Part shown: positions 1 to 8,982 of the stretch, piece by piece | How the letters are laid out: each line of letters begins with the position of its first letter | Position numbering within the stretch: position 1 is the first letter of the stretch | Source of the DNA: Bradyrhizobium retamae | GTDB lineage: Bacteria; Pseudomonadota; Alphaproteobacteria; Rhizobiales; Xanthobacteraceae | NCBI RefSeq assembly: GCF_001440415.1 | Contig: NZ_LLYA01000112.1 | Span: 310,001 to 374,000 of the forward strand | Direction of reading: 5' to 3' | DNA: 64,000 bases | Made by a program: the position numbers and the translations under genes | The notes under the pieces: model-generated | What the model saw: the letters and a program-made list of their open reading frames with translations, nothing else | What the model was told of the DNA's origin: nothing | Databases searched by the model: none

Positions 1-2
1 CC

Positions 3-638
3 ATGATCGCGCGGCTGTCGCGCATCGCCGAACAACATCGGCTGGCGCGGCTGACGCGTCACGGCGAACTGGTGCTGATGCGAACGCCGCCCGTAATTTC
101 GATTGGCGCGGCGCAGGTCACGCTGCCGCCCGGCTCGTTCCTGCAGGCCACGGTGGCGGGCGAGGAGGCGCTAGCTGCGCTCGTCTCCGAACATTGCAAG
201 CGCGCCAAACATATCGCCGACCTGTTCTGCGGCGTCGGCCCCTTCGCGCTGCGGCTTGCGGCGAAGTCGCGTGTTACCGGTTTCGACAGCGACACCGGCG
301 CGGTAGCAGCCTTGCAGAAAGCCGCGACGTCCACCTCGGGGCTGAAGCCGGTCAAGGCCGAGCCACGCGACCTGTTCCGACGCCCGCTGATGCCGCAGGA
401 ACTGCGCGACTACGACACCGTCGTGTTCGATCCTCCGCGGCAGGGCGCGCAAGCGCAGGTCACCCAGATTGCGGCGAGCAAGGTGCCGACGGTGGTTGCA
501 GTATCATGCAACGTCACGACGTTCGCGCGCGATGCGAAGATCTTAATCGACGGCGGTTTTACGATCGAAGGCGTCACACCCATCGACCAGTTCCGCCATA
601 CGCCGCATGTGGAATTGGTGGCGCGGTTCAGGCGATAA
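3..638 (+). CDS. TrmA/RlmD-family class I SAM-dependent RNA methyltransferase, 3' part only
   Basis: This is the C-terminal 211 residues of an RNA uridine C5-methyltransferase of the TrmA/RumA family; the 5' part lies before the window. The SAM-binding motif [11 protein letters not shown] is at visible residues 73-83. FDPPRQGA follows at 142-149, and the catalytic-nucleophile motif SCN has its Cys at 169. The family's C-terminal general-base Glu fits HVEL near residue 204. The first in-frame Met at position 3 is only the first Met inside the window. The target base (tRNA or 23S rRNA) cannot be told from this fragment because the TRAM and Fe-S region is missing. Family assignment is firm. Confidence 0.9.
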   Translation: MIARLSRIAEQHRLARLTRHGELVLMRTPPVISIGAAQVTLPPGSFLQATVAGEEALAALVSEHCKRAKHIADLFCGVGPFALRLAAKSRVTGFDSDTGAVAALQKAATSTSGLKPVKAEPRDLFRRPLMPQELRDYDTVVFDPPRQGAQAQVTQIAASKVPTVVAVSCNVTTFARDAKILIDGGFTIEGVTPIDQFRHTPHVELVARFRR

Positions 639-687
639 GGCGCTTCTTGCTTACCTTCCCCTTGGAGGTGAAGTCCGAATTCCGGAT

Positions 688-1548
688 TCACCTCCCCCAC
701 CTGTCCTGCCAGATCTTCTCGCCGATCATGCAATTGACGCGCGGCTCCCTGCCCGCCGCAGGCACCACCGGGCGTTCGGGCGTGCGGCCGGCGATCTCGA
801 GCAGCAGCTTGGTGCGGATCGCTTCCTTGAACTTGTCGCGGTCCTTGATGGTCACCACGAACGAGCCGGGGCCGCCGATGACGCAGTCCTCGTAATAGAA
901 ATCGAGATTGTCGATATCCATGGTGGAATAAGACGGCTCCTTCACCATGATCGGCAGGCCGTTGATGACGATGCCCTTTTCCAACGCGGCATCGCGCGCG
1001 ATGAGGACCGGCGCGCCGTTGTTGTTCGGGCCATCGCCCGAGATATCGATCACTCGTCGCAAACCGCGGTGCGGGCTCTCGTCGAACAGCGGCATGGCGA
1101 AGTTGATCGCACCCGAAATCGAGGTGCGCGATGCCCGGCGGATCGGGGTCTTGACGATCTCGTTGGCGACGGCATCGGCCGTCTCGGGTCCATCGATCAC
1201 GCGCCAGGGGATGATGATCTTCTGGTCGGTTGATGCCGCCCACTCAAAATAGGTGATCGCGATCCTGCCGTTCGGCCCGCTCTTGAGCGCCTGCAAAAAC
1301 TCCTTGGAGACGATCGCCTGCGCGTAGCCTTCCCGCTGCAGCGCCAGTTCATCCATGTCCATCGAATAGGAGACGTCGACGGCAAGGACGAGTTCGAGGT
1401 CGACGGTCGGATTGGCGTCCTTGTCGGCCAGTTGGCCAGCAGCGGCGTTCGCCTGGTTTGTTGGGTTCGGCGCGGCAATACCTGCCACGTCGCCGCCAGC
1501 GAGCATGCCGGCTACAAGCACGACCCCGATCGAGACATACCAGCGCAT
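688..1548 (-). CDS. DUF1194 secreted von Willebrand factor A-domain protein
   Basis: A 286-aa protein with an N-terminal hydrophobic signal segment (MRWYVSIGVV onward) and a VWA fold. The metal-ion-dependent adhesion motif DVSYS is at residues 58-62, matching the DUF1194 family. An upstream in-frame ATG at 1602 exists. The ATG at 1548 is preferred because GGGAGG lies six bases before it and the signal peptide then begins properly. It is probably exported to the periplasm. No partner gene (AAA ATPase or similar) is adjacent, and its function is unknown. It is tail-to-tail with the methyltransferase. Confidence 0.85.
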   Translation of the reverse strand: MRWYVSIGVVLVAGMLAGGDVAGIAAPNPTNQANAAAGQLADKDANPTVDLELVLAVDVSYSMDMDELALQREGYAQAIVSKEFLQALKSGPNGRIAITYFEWAASTDQKIIIPWRVIDGPETADAVANEIVKTPIRRASRTSISGAINFAMPLFDESPHRGLRRVIDISGDGPNNNGAPVLIARDAALEKGIVINGLPIMVKEPSYSTMDIDNLDFYYEDCVIGGPGSFVVTIKDRDKFKEAIRTKLLLEIAGRTPERPVVPAAGREPRVNCMIGEKIWQDRWGR

Positions 1549-1890
1549 TGCGGCCCTCCCGTCGAACGTCAGTGATGGTGACATGCAAAATGGCCGACGC
1601 AAAGCGCTGAAATCATTTGTCCTTCACATTCGGGTTAGGATCGACTTCGTCCGCAGCAGGCATGCTCGGCCGGTTCCACACCGCGAGCGCCCTGTCCGAA
1701 TCCGGCGCGATGGCCGGCTTGATCGAGCTGAAACTCTCGGCGCCCCCGGTTTCAGGACCGGCCTGGAGCCTGTAAACTGATCGAGACGGCCGTCAGCCGC
1801 GGCGATCGGACCATGGCGCAGCGCCTGGCAGACCGCCGCGCCAACTGAACGCCGCGGGCTCGTCGGATTTCCTTCGCTTCGGGACTACAA
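1549..1890. other. Intergenic stretch between DUF1194 gene and clpS
   Basis: These 342 bases separate two divergent genes and must hold the clpS promoter and the promoter of the DUF1194 gene; no convincing -35/-10 pair was recognised. On the minus strand an open, coding-like frame without a start codon ends at the TGA at 1613-1615 (see findings). Confidence 0.4.
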
Positions 1891-2196
1891 ATGGCAGATA
1901 CCGTCGTCACGCCAAAAACCAAGGTCAAAACCAAGGTCGAACGGCCGCGCTTGCACAAGGTCATCCTGATCAATGACGACTTCACACCGCGTGAATTCGT
2001 CGTCACGGTGCTGAAGGCCGAATTCCGCATGACCGAGGACCAGGCCCACAAGGTGATGATAACAGCGCACCGCCGCGGCGTCTGCGTCGTCGCCGTGTTC
2101 ACCAAGGACGTCGCCGAGACCAAGGCCACCCGCGCCACCGACGCCGGCCGCGCCAAGGGCTATCCGCTCCTGTTCACGACCGAGCCCGAGGAGTAG
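1891..2196 (+). CDS. clpS: ATP-dependent Clp protease adaptor ClpS
   Basis: A 101-aa adaptor that delivers N-degron substrates to ClpAP. The ClpS core is clear: HKVILINDDFTPREFVVTVL at about residues 22-41 contains the NDD segment that binds the substrate N-terminus, and it is followed by the amphipathic EDQAHKVM helix and a VFTKDVAETK strand. The flexible N-terminal extension is rich in Lys and Thr. Many alphaproteobacteria carry two ClpS paralogues. The FTPREF variant of the usual YTPMEF motif suggests the second type (ClpS2-like), which is an inference. It is convergent with the cyclase gene seven bases downstream. clpA is not in the window. Confidence 0.93.
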   Translation: MADTVVTPKTKVKTKVERPRLHKVILINDDFTPREFVVTVLKAEFRMTEDQAHKVMITAHRRGVCVVAVFTKDVAETKATRATDAGRAKGYPLLFTTEPEE

Positions 2197-2202
2197 TCGC
2201 CC

Positions 2203-3387
2203 TCAACTCGCCGACGTTTCGTCAGCCAGACCATAGACCCGCTCGGCCTTGGCGAAGCCGGCGACAGGAAACTCGCCAAGCTCGCTCCAGCCGCCGCGGC
2301 AAATTCCGGCAAAGCCTTCGGAGGCGACGACGGTGCGGCCGAGCTGGCTGGCAATCTTTTCGAGCCGCGCCGCGAGGTTGACCGCGGGACCGATGCAAGT
2401 GAAGTCGAGCCGGTTGCCACCGCCGATATTGCCGTAGAGAATTCGCCCGACATGCAGGGCGAGGCCGAAACGAAAACGTTCGACCGCGTCGCCAATCGGA
2501 TAGTTCAGCTCGGCCACGCTGGCGCGGGATTCGTGAGCAGCCTCCAACACGTGCGAGCAGACCTTCTGCTCGTCGCCGACATATTCATCGATGGGGAAAA
2601 CCGCGAGCAGCCCGTCACCCATATATTTCAACACGTCGCCGCCGTGCTTCTTGATCGCCGCGACCTGGCAATCGAAATACTGGTTCAGAATATCGACGAC
2701 GGTCTCGGCCGGCAGCCGGTCCGACAACGCCGTGAAGCCACGCAGATCGGACAGCCAGATTGCGGCATTCATCATCTCGGTGTGGCCGCGGCGAATCTGG
2801 CCGCCCATGATCCGCTCGCCGGCACTGTTGCCGACATAGGTATCCAGAAGACTCGCGGCCATGCGGTTCAAACTGAGAATCTCGACCACCCGCGCTAGCG
2901 GCTTCGCAAGACTCCGCAGCGCCACCAACTGTTCATCCGTGAACCCGCCCGGCTGCTTGGTGGTCCAGCTCGATGCGTTCACCGTGCCGCCAATGAAGGG
3001 CAGCGGCAGGGCGACATAATCCGTGACGCCTTCGGCGCGAAGATCGTCGATGATTGGAAAACGCCTGCTCTGGGGATCATCGGGCCGGGCTCGAACTTCC
3101 AGCCCATGTTGGAACACGATGATCAGCGGGCTGGTGTGAAAATCCGGTGACTGCAGGATATTGTAATCGACCGAACCGATCTCGACCTCGGCGCCTGGCT
3201 TCCAGATAAAGCTGCGCCCATAGATTTCGGGATGCAGGGTACGAACGAAGACGCCGACGCGCCACAGCGGCAGGCCCGCCGCCACCATCCGCTCGCAGGT
3301 CTCCGCCATGAAACTCTTCGGGCTGGCCCTGGATCTGCCGCCGTCGATCAGCCAGTCGGTCAGCTTCTGCAGTTCTGAGACATCCAT
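2203..3387 (-). CDS. Class III adenylate/guanylate cyclase with N-terminal sensor-like domain
   Basis: The C-terminal half is a class III nucleotidyl cyclase catalytic domain. The metal-binding Asp is in WLSDLRGFT, the second Asp and adjacent Lys are in KYMGDGLLAVF, and the Asn/Arg pair is in GPAVNLAARLE. All key residues are present, so an active ATP cyclase is expected. The N-terminal about 200 residues resemble the GAF-like region often seen in rhizobial cyclases; no transmembrane helix is evident. The start is uncertain: ATG at 3387 (MDVSELQKL) is preferred, while an in-frame ATG at 3477 would run into the promoter of the divergent GMC gene. No strong ribosome-binding site is visible for either. 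Confidence 0.88.
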   Translation of the reverse strand: MDVSELQKLTDWLIDGGRSRASPKSFMAETCERMVAAGLPLWRVGVFVRTLHPEIYGRSFIWKPGAEVEIGSVDYNILQSPDFHTSPLIIVFQHGLEVRARPDDPQSRRFPIIDDLRAEGVTDYVALPLPFIGGTVNASSWTTKQPGGFTDEQLVALRSLAKPLARVVEILSLNRMAASLLDTYVGNSAGERIMGGQIRRGHTEMMNAAIWLSDLRGFTALSDRLPAETVVDILNQYFDCQVAAIKKHGGDVLKYMGDGLLAVFPIDEYVGDEQKVCSHVLEAAHESRASVAELNYPIGDAVERFRFGLALHVGRILYGNIGGGNRLDFTCIGPAVNLAARLEKIASQLGRTVVASEGFAGICRGGWSELGEFPVAGFAKAERVYGLADETSAS

Positions 3388-3497
3388 CACGCCGGTATTT
3401 GCCGCGCAACTCCGTGAAAGGTCAAGCGCGCTCCCGGCGTGACCCGACGACGGAGCTGCGCTAGCTTTACGATGCAAAAATAACAGGAAACGTCAAA

Positions 3498-5192
3498 GTG
3501 TACGACATCATCATCGTCGGCGGCGGATCGGCGGGCTCGGTCTTGGCCCACCGGCTCTCCGCCAGGAGCGCCAACAAGGTCCTGCTCTGCGAAGCAGGCC
3601 AGGACACGCCGCCCGGCAACGAACCGCCCGAGATCCGCGACAGCTATTCGGGGCTGGCATATTTCGATCCGCGCTTCCACTGGACCGAACTCAAGGTCAC
3701 GACCCAAATCGTCAGCCACAACAACCCCGATGAAAGCCGCCCGCCGCTCCGCAAGTATGAGCAGGCGCGCGTACTGGGCGGCGGGTCCTCCATCAACGGC
3801 CAGATGGCCAACCGCGGCGCGCCGACCGACTACGCGGAGTGGGAGGCCCGCGGCGCCGCGGGCTGGAACTGGAAGGACGTGCTGCCATACTTCAAGAAGG
3901 TCGAGCGCGATCTCGATTTCGACGGGCCGTTGCACGGCAAAGACGGCCGTATCCCCGTCCGCCGAATTTCGCACCAGCATTGGACAGGACATTCGCAGGC
4001 GGTGGGCGAGGCCTGCAAGCTCGCCGGCTATGCGTTCCTGCCCGACCAGAACGGCGAGTTCGTCGACGGCTACTTTCCGGTGACCCACTCCAATCAGGGC
4101 GAGCAGCGTGTCTCGGCTGCGATGGGCTATCTTGATCGCGAAACACGCAAGCGCGCAAACCTGACGATATCGACCAACGCGCAAGTCAAGGAGCTGCTGT
4201 TCGAGGGCACGCAATGCATCGGCGTGAAGGCGCTGGTCGATGGCCGCGAACAGGCGTTTCGCGGTCGCGAGGTCATCCTTTCATGTGGCGCGATCCATTC
4301 GCCGGCGCATCTGTTGCGTGCTGGTATCGGACCGGTCGGGCACCTGAAGGAAATGGGCATTCCGGTCCTGATGGGCCTTGCGGGCGTCGGCCAGGGTCTG
4401 ATGGATCATCCCTCGATCGCGCTGTCGTCGTTTGTCCGCCGTGGTGCGCGCATGAACGCGCACACCAGACGCCACATCCAGATGGGGCTGCGCTACTCCT
4501 CGGGCCTTCCGGGAACGCCGGCCGGCGACATGTTCGTCGCCGTCCTCACCAAGTCGGCGTGGCATTCGGTCGGCGAGCAGATCGCCTCGCTGCTCACTTT
4601 CGTCAACAAGACCTATTCGGAAACCGGGCAGGTGAAACTCGCCTCAACCGACCCGCGCGCAGAACCAATTGTCCAGTTCAACCTGCTGTCCGACAGGCGC
4701 GATCTGGATCGCCTGATGAGCGGCTTTCGCAAGATGGCGGCGCTGCAGATGAGCGCGCCGCTCAAGGCCGTCACCGACAAGCCATTCCCGGCCTCGTATT
4801 CCGACCGCGTGCGCAAGATCGGTGTGGTCAACACCAAGAACAAGATCCTCACCGCCATTGCCGCAACGCTGATGGACGGGCCGGCGGCGTTGCGTCACGC
4901 CATGATCGATAACTTCATCGTCGAAGGTTTTACGTTCGAGCAGGTCATGCGCGACGACGAGGCGCTCGAAGCCTTCGTGCGCAAGGCGGCGATCGGCGTG
5001 TGGCACGCCTCCTGCTCATGCCGGATGGGCCGGGCGGACGATCCGATGGCGGTCGTCGACACGCAAGGCCGCGTCAAGGGCGTGCAGGGATTGCGCGTGG
5101 TCGACGCCTCGATCTTCCCGGTGGTGCCATGCGCCAACACCAATTTCCCGGTCCTGATGGCCGCGGAAAAGATCGCAGACGCCATGCAGTGA
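3498..5192 (+). CDS. GMC-family FAD-dependent oxidoreductase (choline dehydrogenase-like)
   Basis: A 564-aa glucose-methanol-choline oxidoreductase. The N-terminal dinucleotide-binding motif (IIIVGGGSAGSVLAHRL) binds FAD. The GMC signature segment around ARVLGGGSSINGQMANRG is present, and the C-terminal catalytic region reads VWHASCSCRMG, then VVDASIFP and ANTNFPVLMAAEKIA. The start codon is GTG, supported by AGGAAA about eight bases upstream. The expected reaction is oxidation of a primary alcohol to an aldehyde; the substrate cannot be inferred. No signal peptide is seen. The gene is divergent from the cyclase and convergent with aroC (15-base gap). Confidence 0.92.
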   Translation: MYDIIIVGGGSAGSVLAHRLSARSANKVLLCEAGQDTPPGNEPPEIRDSYSGLAYFDPRFHWTELKVTTQIVSHNNPDESRPPLRKYEQARVLGGGSSINGQMANRGAPTDYAEWEARGAAGWNWKDVLPYFKKVERDLDFDGPLHGKDGRIPVRRISHQHWTGHSQAVGEACKLAGYAFLPDQNGEFVDGYFPVTHSNQGEQRVSAAMGYLDRETRKRANLTISTNAQVKELLFEGTQCIGVKALVDGREQAFRGREVILSCGAIHSPAHLLRAGIGPVGHLKEMGIPVLMGLAGVGQGLMDHPSIALSSFVRRGARMNAHTRRHIQMGLRYSSGLPGTPAGDMFVAVLTKSAWHSVGEQIASLLTFVNKTYSETGQVKLASTDPRAEPIVQFNLLSDRRDLDRLMSGFRKMAALQMSAPLKAVTDKPFPASYSDRVRKIGVVNTKNKILTAIAATLMDGPAALRHAMIDNFIVEGFTFEQVMRDDEALEAFVRKAAIGVWHASCSCRMGRADDPMAVVDTQGRVKGVQGLRVVDASIFPVVPCANTNFPVLMAAEKIADAMQ

Positions 5193-5207
5193 GAGAAAGC
5201 CTGGTCC

Positions 5208-6296
5208 TTACCCGCCGACCTGCCCGCGGTGGCGCAGGAAATGATCGGCCAGCACGCAGGCCATCACGGCCTCGCCGACCGGCACCGCGCGGATACCGAC
5301 GCAGGGGTCGTGACGGCCCTTTGTCATGATGTCGGTGTCGGCGCCGGCGCGATCCACCGTCTTGCGCGGCGAGAGGATCGACGAGGTCGGCTTCACCGCA
5401 AAGCGCACCACCACCGGCTGGCCGGTCGAAATGCCGCCGAGCACGCCTCCGGCATGATTGGACAGGAAGCGCGTGCCGTTATTGCCGGTGCGCATCTCGT
5501 CGGCGTTTTCCTCGCCCGACAATTCGGCAGCAGCAAAGCCCGCGCCGATCTCGACACCTTTCACCGCATTGATGCTCATCATGGCCGCCGCCAGGTCGGC
5601 GTCCAGCTTGGCGTAGATCGGCGCGCCCCATCCTGCTGGCACGCCTTCGGCGATCACTTCGATGACCGCGCCGATCGAGGAACCGCTCTTGCGGATGCCG
5701 TCCAGATACTGCTCGAAGAAGGCGGCCTTGTCCTTGTCGGGACAAAAGAATGGATTGCGCGCGATCTCGTCCCAATCCCACTTGTCGCGATCGATCTTGT
5801 GCGGGCCCATCTGTACCAGCGCACCGCGCACCTTCACCTCGGGAAGGATTTTGCGCGCGATGGCGCCGGCCGCGACCCGCGTCGCGGTCTCGCGCGCCGA
5901 CGAGCGGCCGCCGCCGCGATAATCGCGCAGGCCGTATTTGGCCTCATAGGTGAAGTCGGCATGCCCCGGGCGAAACTTGTCCTTGATCTCGGAATAGTCC
6001 TTGGAGCGCTGGTCGGTGTTCTCGATCAGAAGCGCGATCGGCGTTCCCGTCGTCACCTGCACGCCGGTTTCCGGATGGGCCATCACGCCGGACAGGATCT
6101 TGACCGCATCCGGCTCCTGGCGCTGGGTGGTGAAGCGCGACTGGCCCGGACGGCGGCGGTCGAGATCGTGCTGGATGTCCTCGGATGTCAGCGGGATCAG
6201 CGGCGGACAACCGTCGACCACACAGCCGATCGCGACCCCGTGGCTTTCGCCGAAGGTCGTGACCCGGAACAGATGGCCGAAGGTGTTGTGGGACAT
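5208..6296 (-). CDS. aroC: Chorismate synthase
   Basis: A 362-aa enzyme catalysing the last shikimate step: EPSP loses phosphate to give chorismate, with reduced FMN as cofactor. Three family signatures are visible: [22 protein letters not shown] motif near the N-terminus (here GESHGVAIG then DGCPP), the central [19 protein letters not shown] region, and the C-terminal R-HDPC-GIRAVPV segment. The ATG at 6296 (MSHNTFGH) gives the usual family N-terminus; the in-frame ATG at 6341 adds an unrelated extension. It is a lone gene, with the toxin gene ending 149 bases upstream. Confidence 0.97.
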   Translation of the reverse strand: MSHNTFGHLFRVTTFGESHGVAIGCVVDGCPPLIPLTSEDIQHDLDRRRPGQSRFTTQRQEPDAVKILSGVMAHPETGVQVTTGTPIALLIENTDQRSKDYSEIKDKFRPGHADFTYEAKYGLRDYRGGGRSSARETATRVAAGAIARKILPEVKVRGALVQMGPHKIDRDKWDWDEIARNPFFCPDKDKAAFFEQYLDGIRKSGSSIGAVIEVIAEGVPAGWGAPIYAKLDADLAAAMMSINAVKGVEIGAGFAAAELSGEENADEMRTGNNGTRFLSNHAGGVLGGISTGQPVVVRFAVKPTSSILSPRKTVDRAGADTDIMTKGRHDPCVGIRAVPVGEAVMACVLADHFLRHRGQVGG

Positions 6297-6445
6297 GGTG
6301 GCTAGATACGCTCGTCGATGTAAACAATCAGCATTTATCATTTATGTTGACTGGCAACATAACGCTGCGAGTGGTAACGCGCGCAGCCCATCGGGTCAAA
6401 TAGGCCAGCTCTCGTCATGGCCGGGCCGGCTCACTACCCGCGAAG

Positions 6446-6976
6446 CTAGCCGAAGGCCGCGACTACGGTTTCGATGGGGAGAAACAGAGTGCGGCTATCT
6501 TCCGGATACTCGATGAACTCGGCGCATCTCATGTAGAAGTGCTTCGCCGCTTCATCCTTCGCATGCACAAGAATCGCTCCAATGCCGATGCTCTGTGATG
6601 CGACCGCGATGCGGCGAAGCGCGTCCGAGAGGATGTCGGCGCCTAGCCCCTTGCCCGCGTGGTCGCGGCTGACCGCCAATCGCCCGATGACCGATACCGG
6701 AATCGTGTCGGGCGCATTGCGCCGCACCTTGCCCGGCGCCGCCGCGCGCTCCACCGCCCCGGCCGAGATGCAGAAATAGGCGACGGCCCGGTTGCCTTCG
6801 CAGACGACATAAGTGCGTGAAAAGCGGCTTTCGTTCTTCAAAGCCCGGTGCCGTAGCCAGTCGTTCAATGCAGGTTCGCCGCAGTCGAAGCCCGAAAGGT
6901 CATGTTCGGCAGTGAGGGGAACGGGCGCCGATAATCCGGGTTCGGGGCGTTCCGATGCTTCTTCTACTTCTGCCAT
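6446..6976 (-). CDS. GNAT-family N-acetyltransferase toxin (TacT-like)
   Basis: A 176-aa GNAT protein of the type paired with DUF1778 antitoxins; known members (TacT, AtaT, ItaT) block translation by acetylating aminoacyl-tRNA. The N-terminal FDCGEPALNDWLRHRAL, the VIGRLAVSRDHAGKGLGADIL acetyl-CoA-binding loop (about residues 95-116) and the catalytic-Tyr segment AAKHFYMRC (near 147) all fit. The gene overlaps the antitoxin gene by 13 bases, so the two are translationally coupled. The tRNA target is unknown. Toxicity itself is inferred from the family. Confidence 0.88.
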   Translation of the reverse strand: MAEVEEASERPEPGLSAPVPLTAEHDLSGFDCGEPALNDWLRHRALKNESRFSRTYVVCEGNRAVAYFCISAGAVERAAAPGKVRRNAPDTIPVSVIGRLAVSRDHAGKGLGADILSDALRRIAVASQSIGIGAILVHAKDEAAKHFYMRCAEFIEYPEDSRTLFLPIETVVAAFG

Positions 6977-7305
6977 GCCGGCGCTCGGCGCAGCAGCGAC
7001 CGCAGCTTCGGTCCCGGCGCGGGGGGATTATCAAGCGCGTGCATAAAGGCATCGTAACGCTTAGAATTGAGTACGAACAGACGCTGGTCCAGCAGCACGT
7101 CAATCGCTTGCCGTCGGGCAGTCTCGATCATGAACTCCGTGCGCGTCTTGCCGAGGATCGCCGCTGCATCGTCGATAAGTTGTCGGGTATTGGCTTCGAT
7201 GCGCAGGTTGATGCTGCCCTTCGCATCCGTAACGGATGAGCGCTCTGCGACAGCAATGGTCACATTTCCCAAGTCTTCGGGGGGTGAGGAGCGGTCCCTT
7301 GGCAT
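6964..7305 (-). CDS. DUF1778 ribbon-helix-helix antitoxin (TacA-like)
   Basis: A 113-aa antitoxin. The segment KGSINLRIEANTRQLIDDAA, then KTRTEFMIETARRQAIDVLL is the ribbon-helix-helix DNA-binding domain of DUF1778. The C-terminal PPAPGPKLRSLLRR region is the stretch that wraps and neutralises the GNAT toxin in characterised pairs. The family represses its own operon. The ATG at 7305 lies only about eight bases from a strong -10 element, so the mRNA may be nearly leaderless. No Shine-Dalgarno sequence precedes any downstream alternative start. It is the first gene of the toxin-antitoxin operon. Confidence 0.88.
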   Translation of the reverse strand: MPRDRSSPPEDLGNVTIAVAERSSVTDAKGSINLRIEANTRQLIDDAAAILGKTRTEFMIETARRQAIDVLLDQRLFVLNSKRYDAFMHALDNPPAPGPKLRSLLRRAPAWQK

Positions 7306-7312
7306 TGCTTGG

Positions 7313-7340
7313 AATATATACTCTGTATATACAACGTCAA
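7313..7340 (-). promoter_or_regulatory. Toxin-antitoxin operon promoter with overlapping operator palindrome
   Basis: Reading the minus strand, TTGACG (7340-7335) and TATATT (7318-7313) form a sigma70-like pair with a 16-base spacer. A perfect inverted repeat TATATAC-TCT-GTATATA (7315-7331) overlaps the -10 and the spacer, where a ribbon-helix-helix repressor would autoregulate. A second inverted repeat AATACAG/CTGTATT (7339-7345 and 7355-7361) flanks the -35 and runs into the stop region of the phosphatase gene. Confidence 0.62.
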
Positions 7341-7350
7341 TACAGAATCC

Positions 7351-7950
7351 TCAACTGTATTTCCGTAACCCCCCGTCGCGGAACACGTAGACCGCGCCCT
7401 GCTCGATCACGAGGTCGGCGGCGCTTGCCGGCGTCTCGATACCGAGCGCCACCATCAAAGCCCGCGCGGTGCCGCCATGGGCCACGGCGACGGTATCTGC
7501 GCGCACGGACTCGTACCAGTCGCGCATCCGGTGCTGCACCTCGGCATAGGTCTCGCCGCCTTCCGGCGCCATCGTCCACTTCGCTGTCAGCCGTTTGGCA
7601 TAGAGCACGGGGTCGGCGGCCTGCATCTCGGCCAGCGTCGAACCCTCCCAGACGCCGTAGCCGATCTCACGCAGGCGATCGTCGAGCGCATAATTCTCCG
7701 GCGGCAGTTTCATGGCGCCGCGCACCAATTCCATCGTCGCCCGCGCGCGCGAAAGCGGGCTTGCAACGAACGGAAGCGAGGACGTGTCGCGGCCGTCGCG
7801 CGCGAGGAGCTCGGCGAGGACGTTGCCGGCGTGGGCCGCCTGTTTGCGGCCGAGATCGTTCAGTGGAATGTCCTGCGCGCCCTGCAGCCTGCCTTCCGCG
7901 TTCCACGACGTCTCGCCATGGCGGATGTAGTAGATCACGGGCGCAGGCAT
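7351..7950 (-). CDS. Histidine phosphatase family protein (phosphoglycerate mutase-like)
   Basis: A 199-aa protein with the RHG catalytic motif IYYIRHGETSWN at about residues 6-17; the phospho-accepting His is residue 11. The second catalytic His is in VAVAHGGTARAL near 157-168. Length and motifs fit the small broad-specificity phosphatases of this superfamily (CobC/GpmB type) rather than true glycolytic mutases. Substrate is unknown. It starts 12 bases after fabI on the same strand, so the two are probably co-transcribed. Its stop codon lies next to the antitoxin promoter. Confidence 0.9.
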   Translation of the reverse strand: MPAPVIYYIRHGETSWNAEGRLQGAQDIPLNDLGRKQAAHAGNVLAELLARDGRDTSSLPFVASPLSRARATMELVRGAMKLPPENYALDDRLREIGYGVWEGSTLAEMQAADPVLYAKRLTAKWTMAPEGGETYAEVQHRMRDWYESVRADTVAVAHGGTARALMVALGIETPASAADLVIEQGAVYVFRDGGLRKYS

Positions 7951-7962
7951 CGGACTTTACGG

Positions 7963-8793
7963 CTATTCCTTGGCTACCGAATTGGAGAGCGAGATGTCGG
8001 GCGCGTCGGGGCGCTTCATGCCGACGACGTGATAGCCGGAATCGACGTGATGCACCTCGCCGGTGACGCCGCGCGACAGGTCCGACAACAGATAAAGCGC
8101 GCTGCCGCCGACTTCCTCGATGCTCACGGTGCGGCGCAGCGGCGCGTTGTATTCGTTCCACTTCAGAATGTAGCGGAAATCGCCGATGCCCGACGCCGCC
8201 AGCGTCTTGATCGGCCCTGCCGAGATCGCGTTGACGCGGATGTTCTTTTCACCAAGGTCAGCGGCGAGATAGCGCACGCTGGCTTCCAGGGCCGCCTTCG
8301 CAACCCCCATGACGTTGTAATGCGGCATCCATTTCTCGGCGCCGTAATAGGTCAGCGTCAGGATCGAGCCCCCGTCTGTCATCAGCTTCTCGGCGCGCTG
8401 CGTGATCGCGGTCAGCGAGTAGCAGGAGATCAGCATGCTCCTGGAGAAATTATCCTGCGTCGTCTCCAGATAGCGGCCGTCGAGTTGGTCCTTGTCGGCG
8501 AACGCGATGGCGTGGACCACGAAATCGATCTTGCCCCACTTTTCGCGGACCACATCGAACACCGCATCGATCGTCGCGGCATCCGTGACGTCGCAATGGC
8601 CCAGCAGGAGGCCGTTCAGCTCCTTGGCCAGCGGTTCGACCCGTTTCTTCAGCGCATCGCCCTGCCAGGTGAGCGCGATTTCCGCGCCGGCGTCGTGGCA
8701 TGCCTTGGCGATGCCCCAGGCAATCGAGCGGTTGTTGGCAACGCCGAGGATCACCCCGCGCTTGCCCTGCATCAGACCTGATTTTTGCGACAT
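7963..8793 (-). CDS. fabI: Enoyl-[acyl-carrier-protein] reductase (NADH)
   Basis: A 276-aa FabI that reduces trans-2-enoyl-ACP in the last step of the fatty-acid elongation cycle. The diagnostic nucleotide motif GVANNRSIAWGIA is at residues 17-29. The catalytic pair has the FabI spacing Tyr-x6-Lys (YNVMGVAK, Tyr159 and Lys166), preceded by TLTYYGAEK. The ATG at 8793 (MSQKSGLMQG) matches the family start; an in-frame ATG at 8808 adds five residues. It is the first gene of a likely two-gene unit with the phosphatase. Confidence 0.96.
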   Translation of the reverse strand: MSQKSGLMQGKRGVILGVANNRSIAWGIAKACHDAGAEIALTWQGDALKKRVEPLAKELNGLLLGHCDVTDAATIDAVFDVVREKWGKIDFVVHAIAFADKDQLDGRYLETTQDNFSRSMLISCYSLTAITQRAEKLMTDGGSILTLTYYGAEKWMPHYNVMGVAKAALEASVRYLAADLGEKNIRVNAISAGPIKTLAASGIGDFRYILKWNEYNAPLRRTVSIEEVGGSALYLLSDLSRGVTGEVHHVDSGYHVVGMKRPDAPDISLSNSVAKE

Positions 8794-8982
8794 CCGGTTT
8801 CCAATCAAGCTCGATATGGGACTTGGAGGTACACCAGCGCTCCAGCGCGGTCGAGCCCAAATCCGCCATTCGGATTAACGCTGTTTCTCATGCGCCTCAA
8901 TGGCCGGAATAGAGACCTCGATTGGGTGTTATGTTGAAATACGGCGTTCACGCCGGACAACCTTCTTTGTAACCTGGCGCCG

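Noticed and set aside
7236..8781. Long plus-strand frames opposite fabI and the phosphatase
   Set aside because: They are Arg-rich antisense shadows of conserved genes, a common effect of high GC content.
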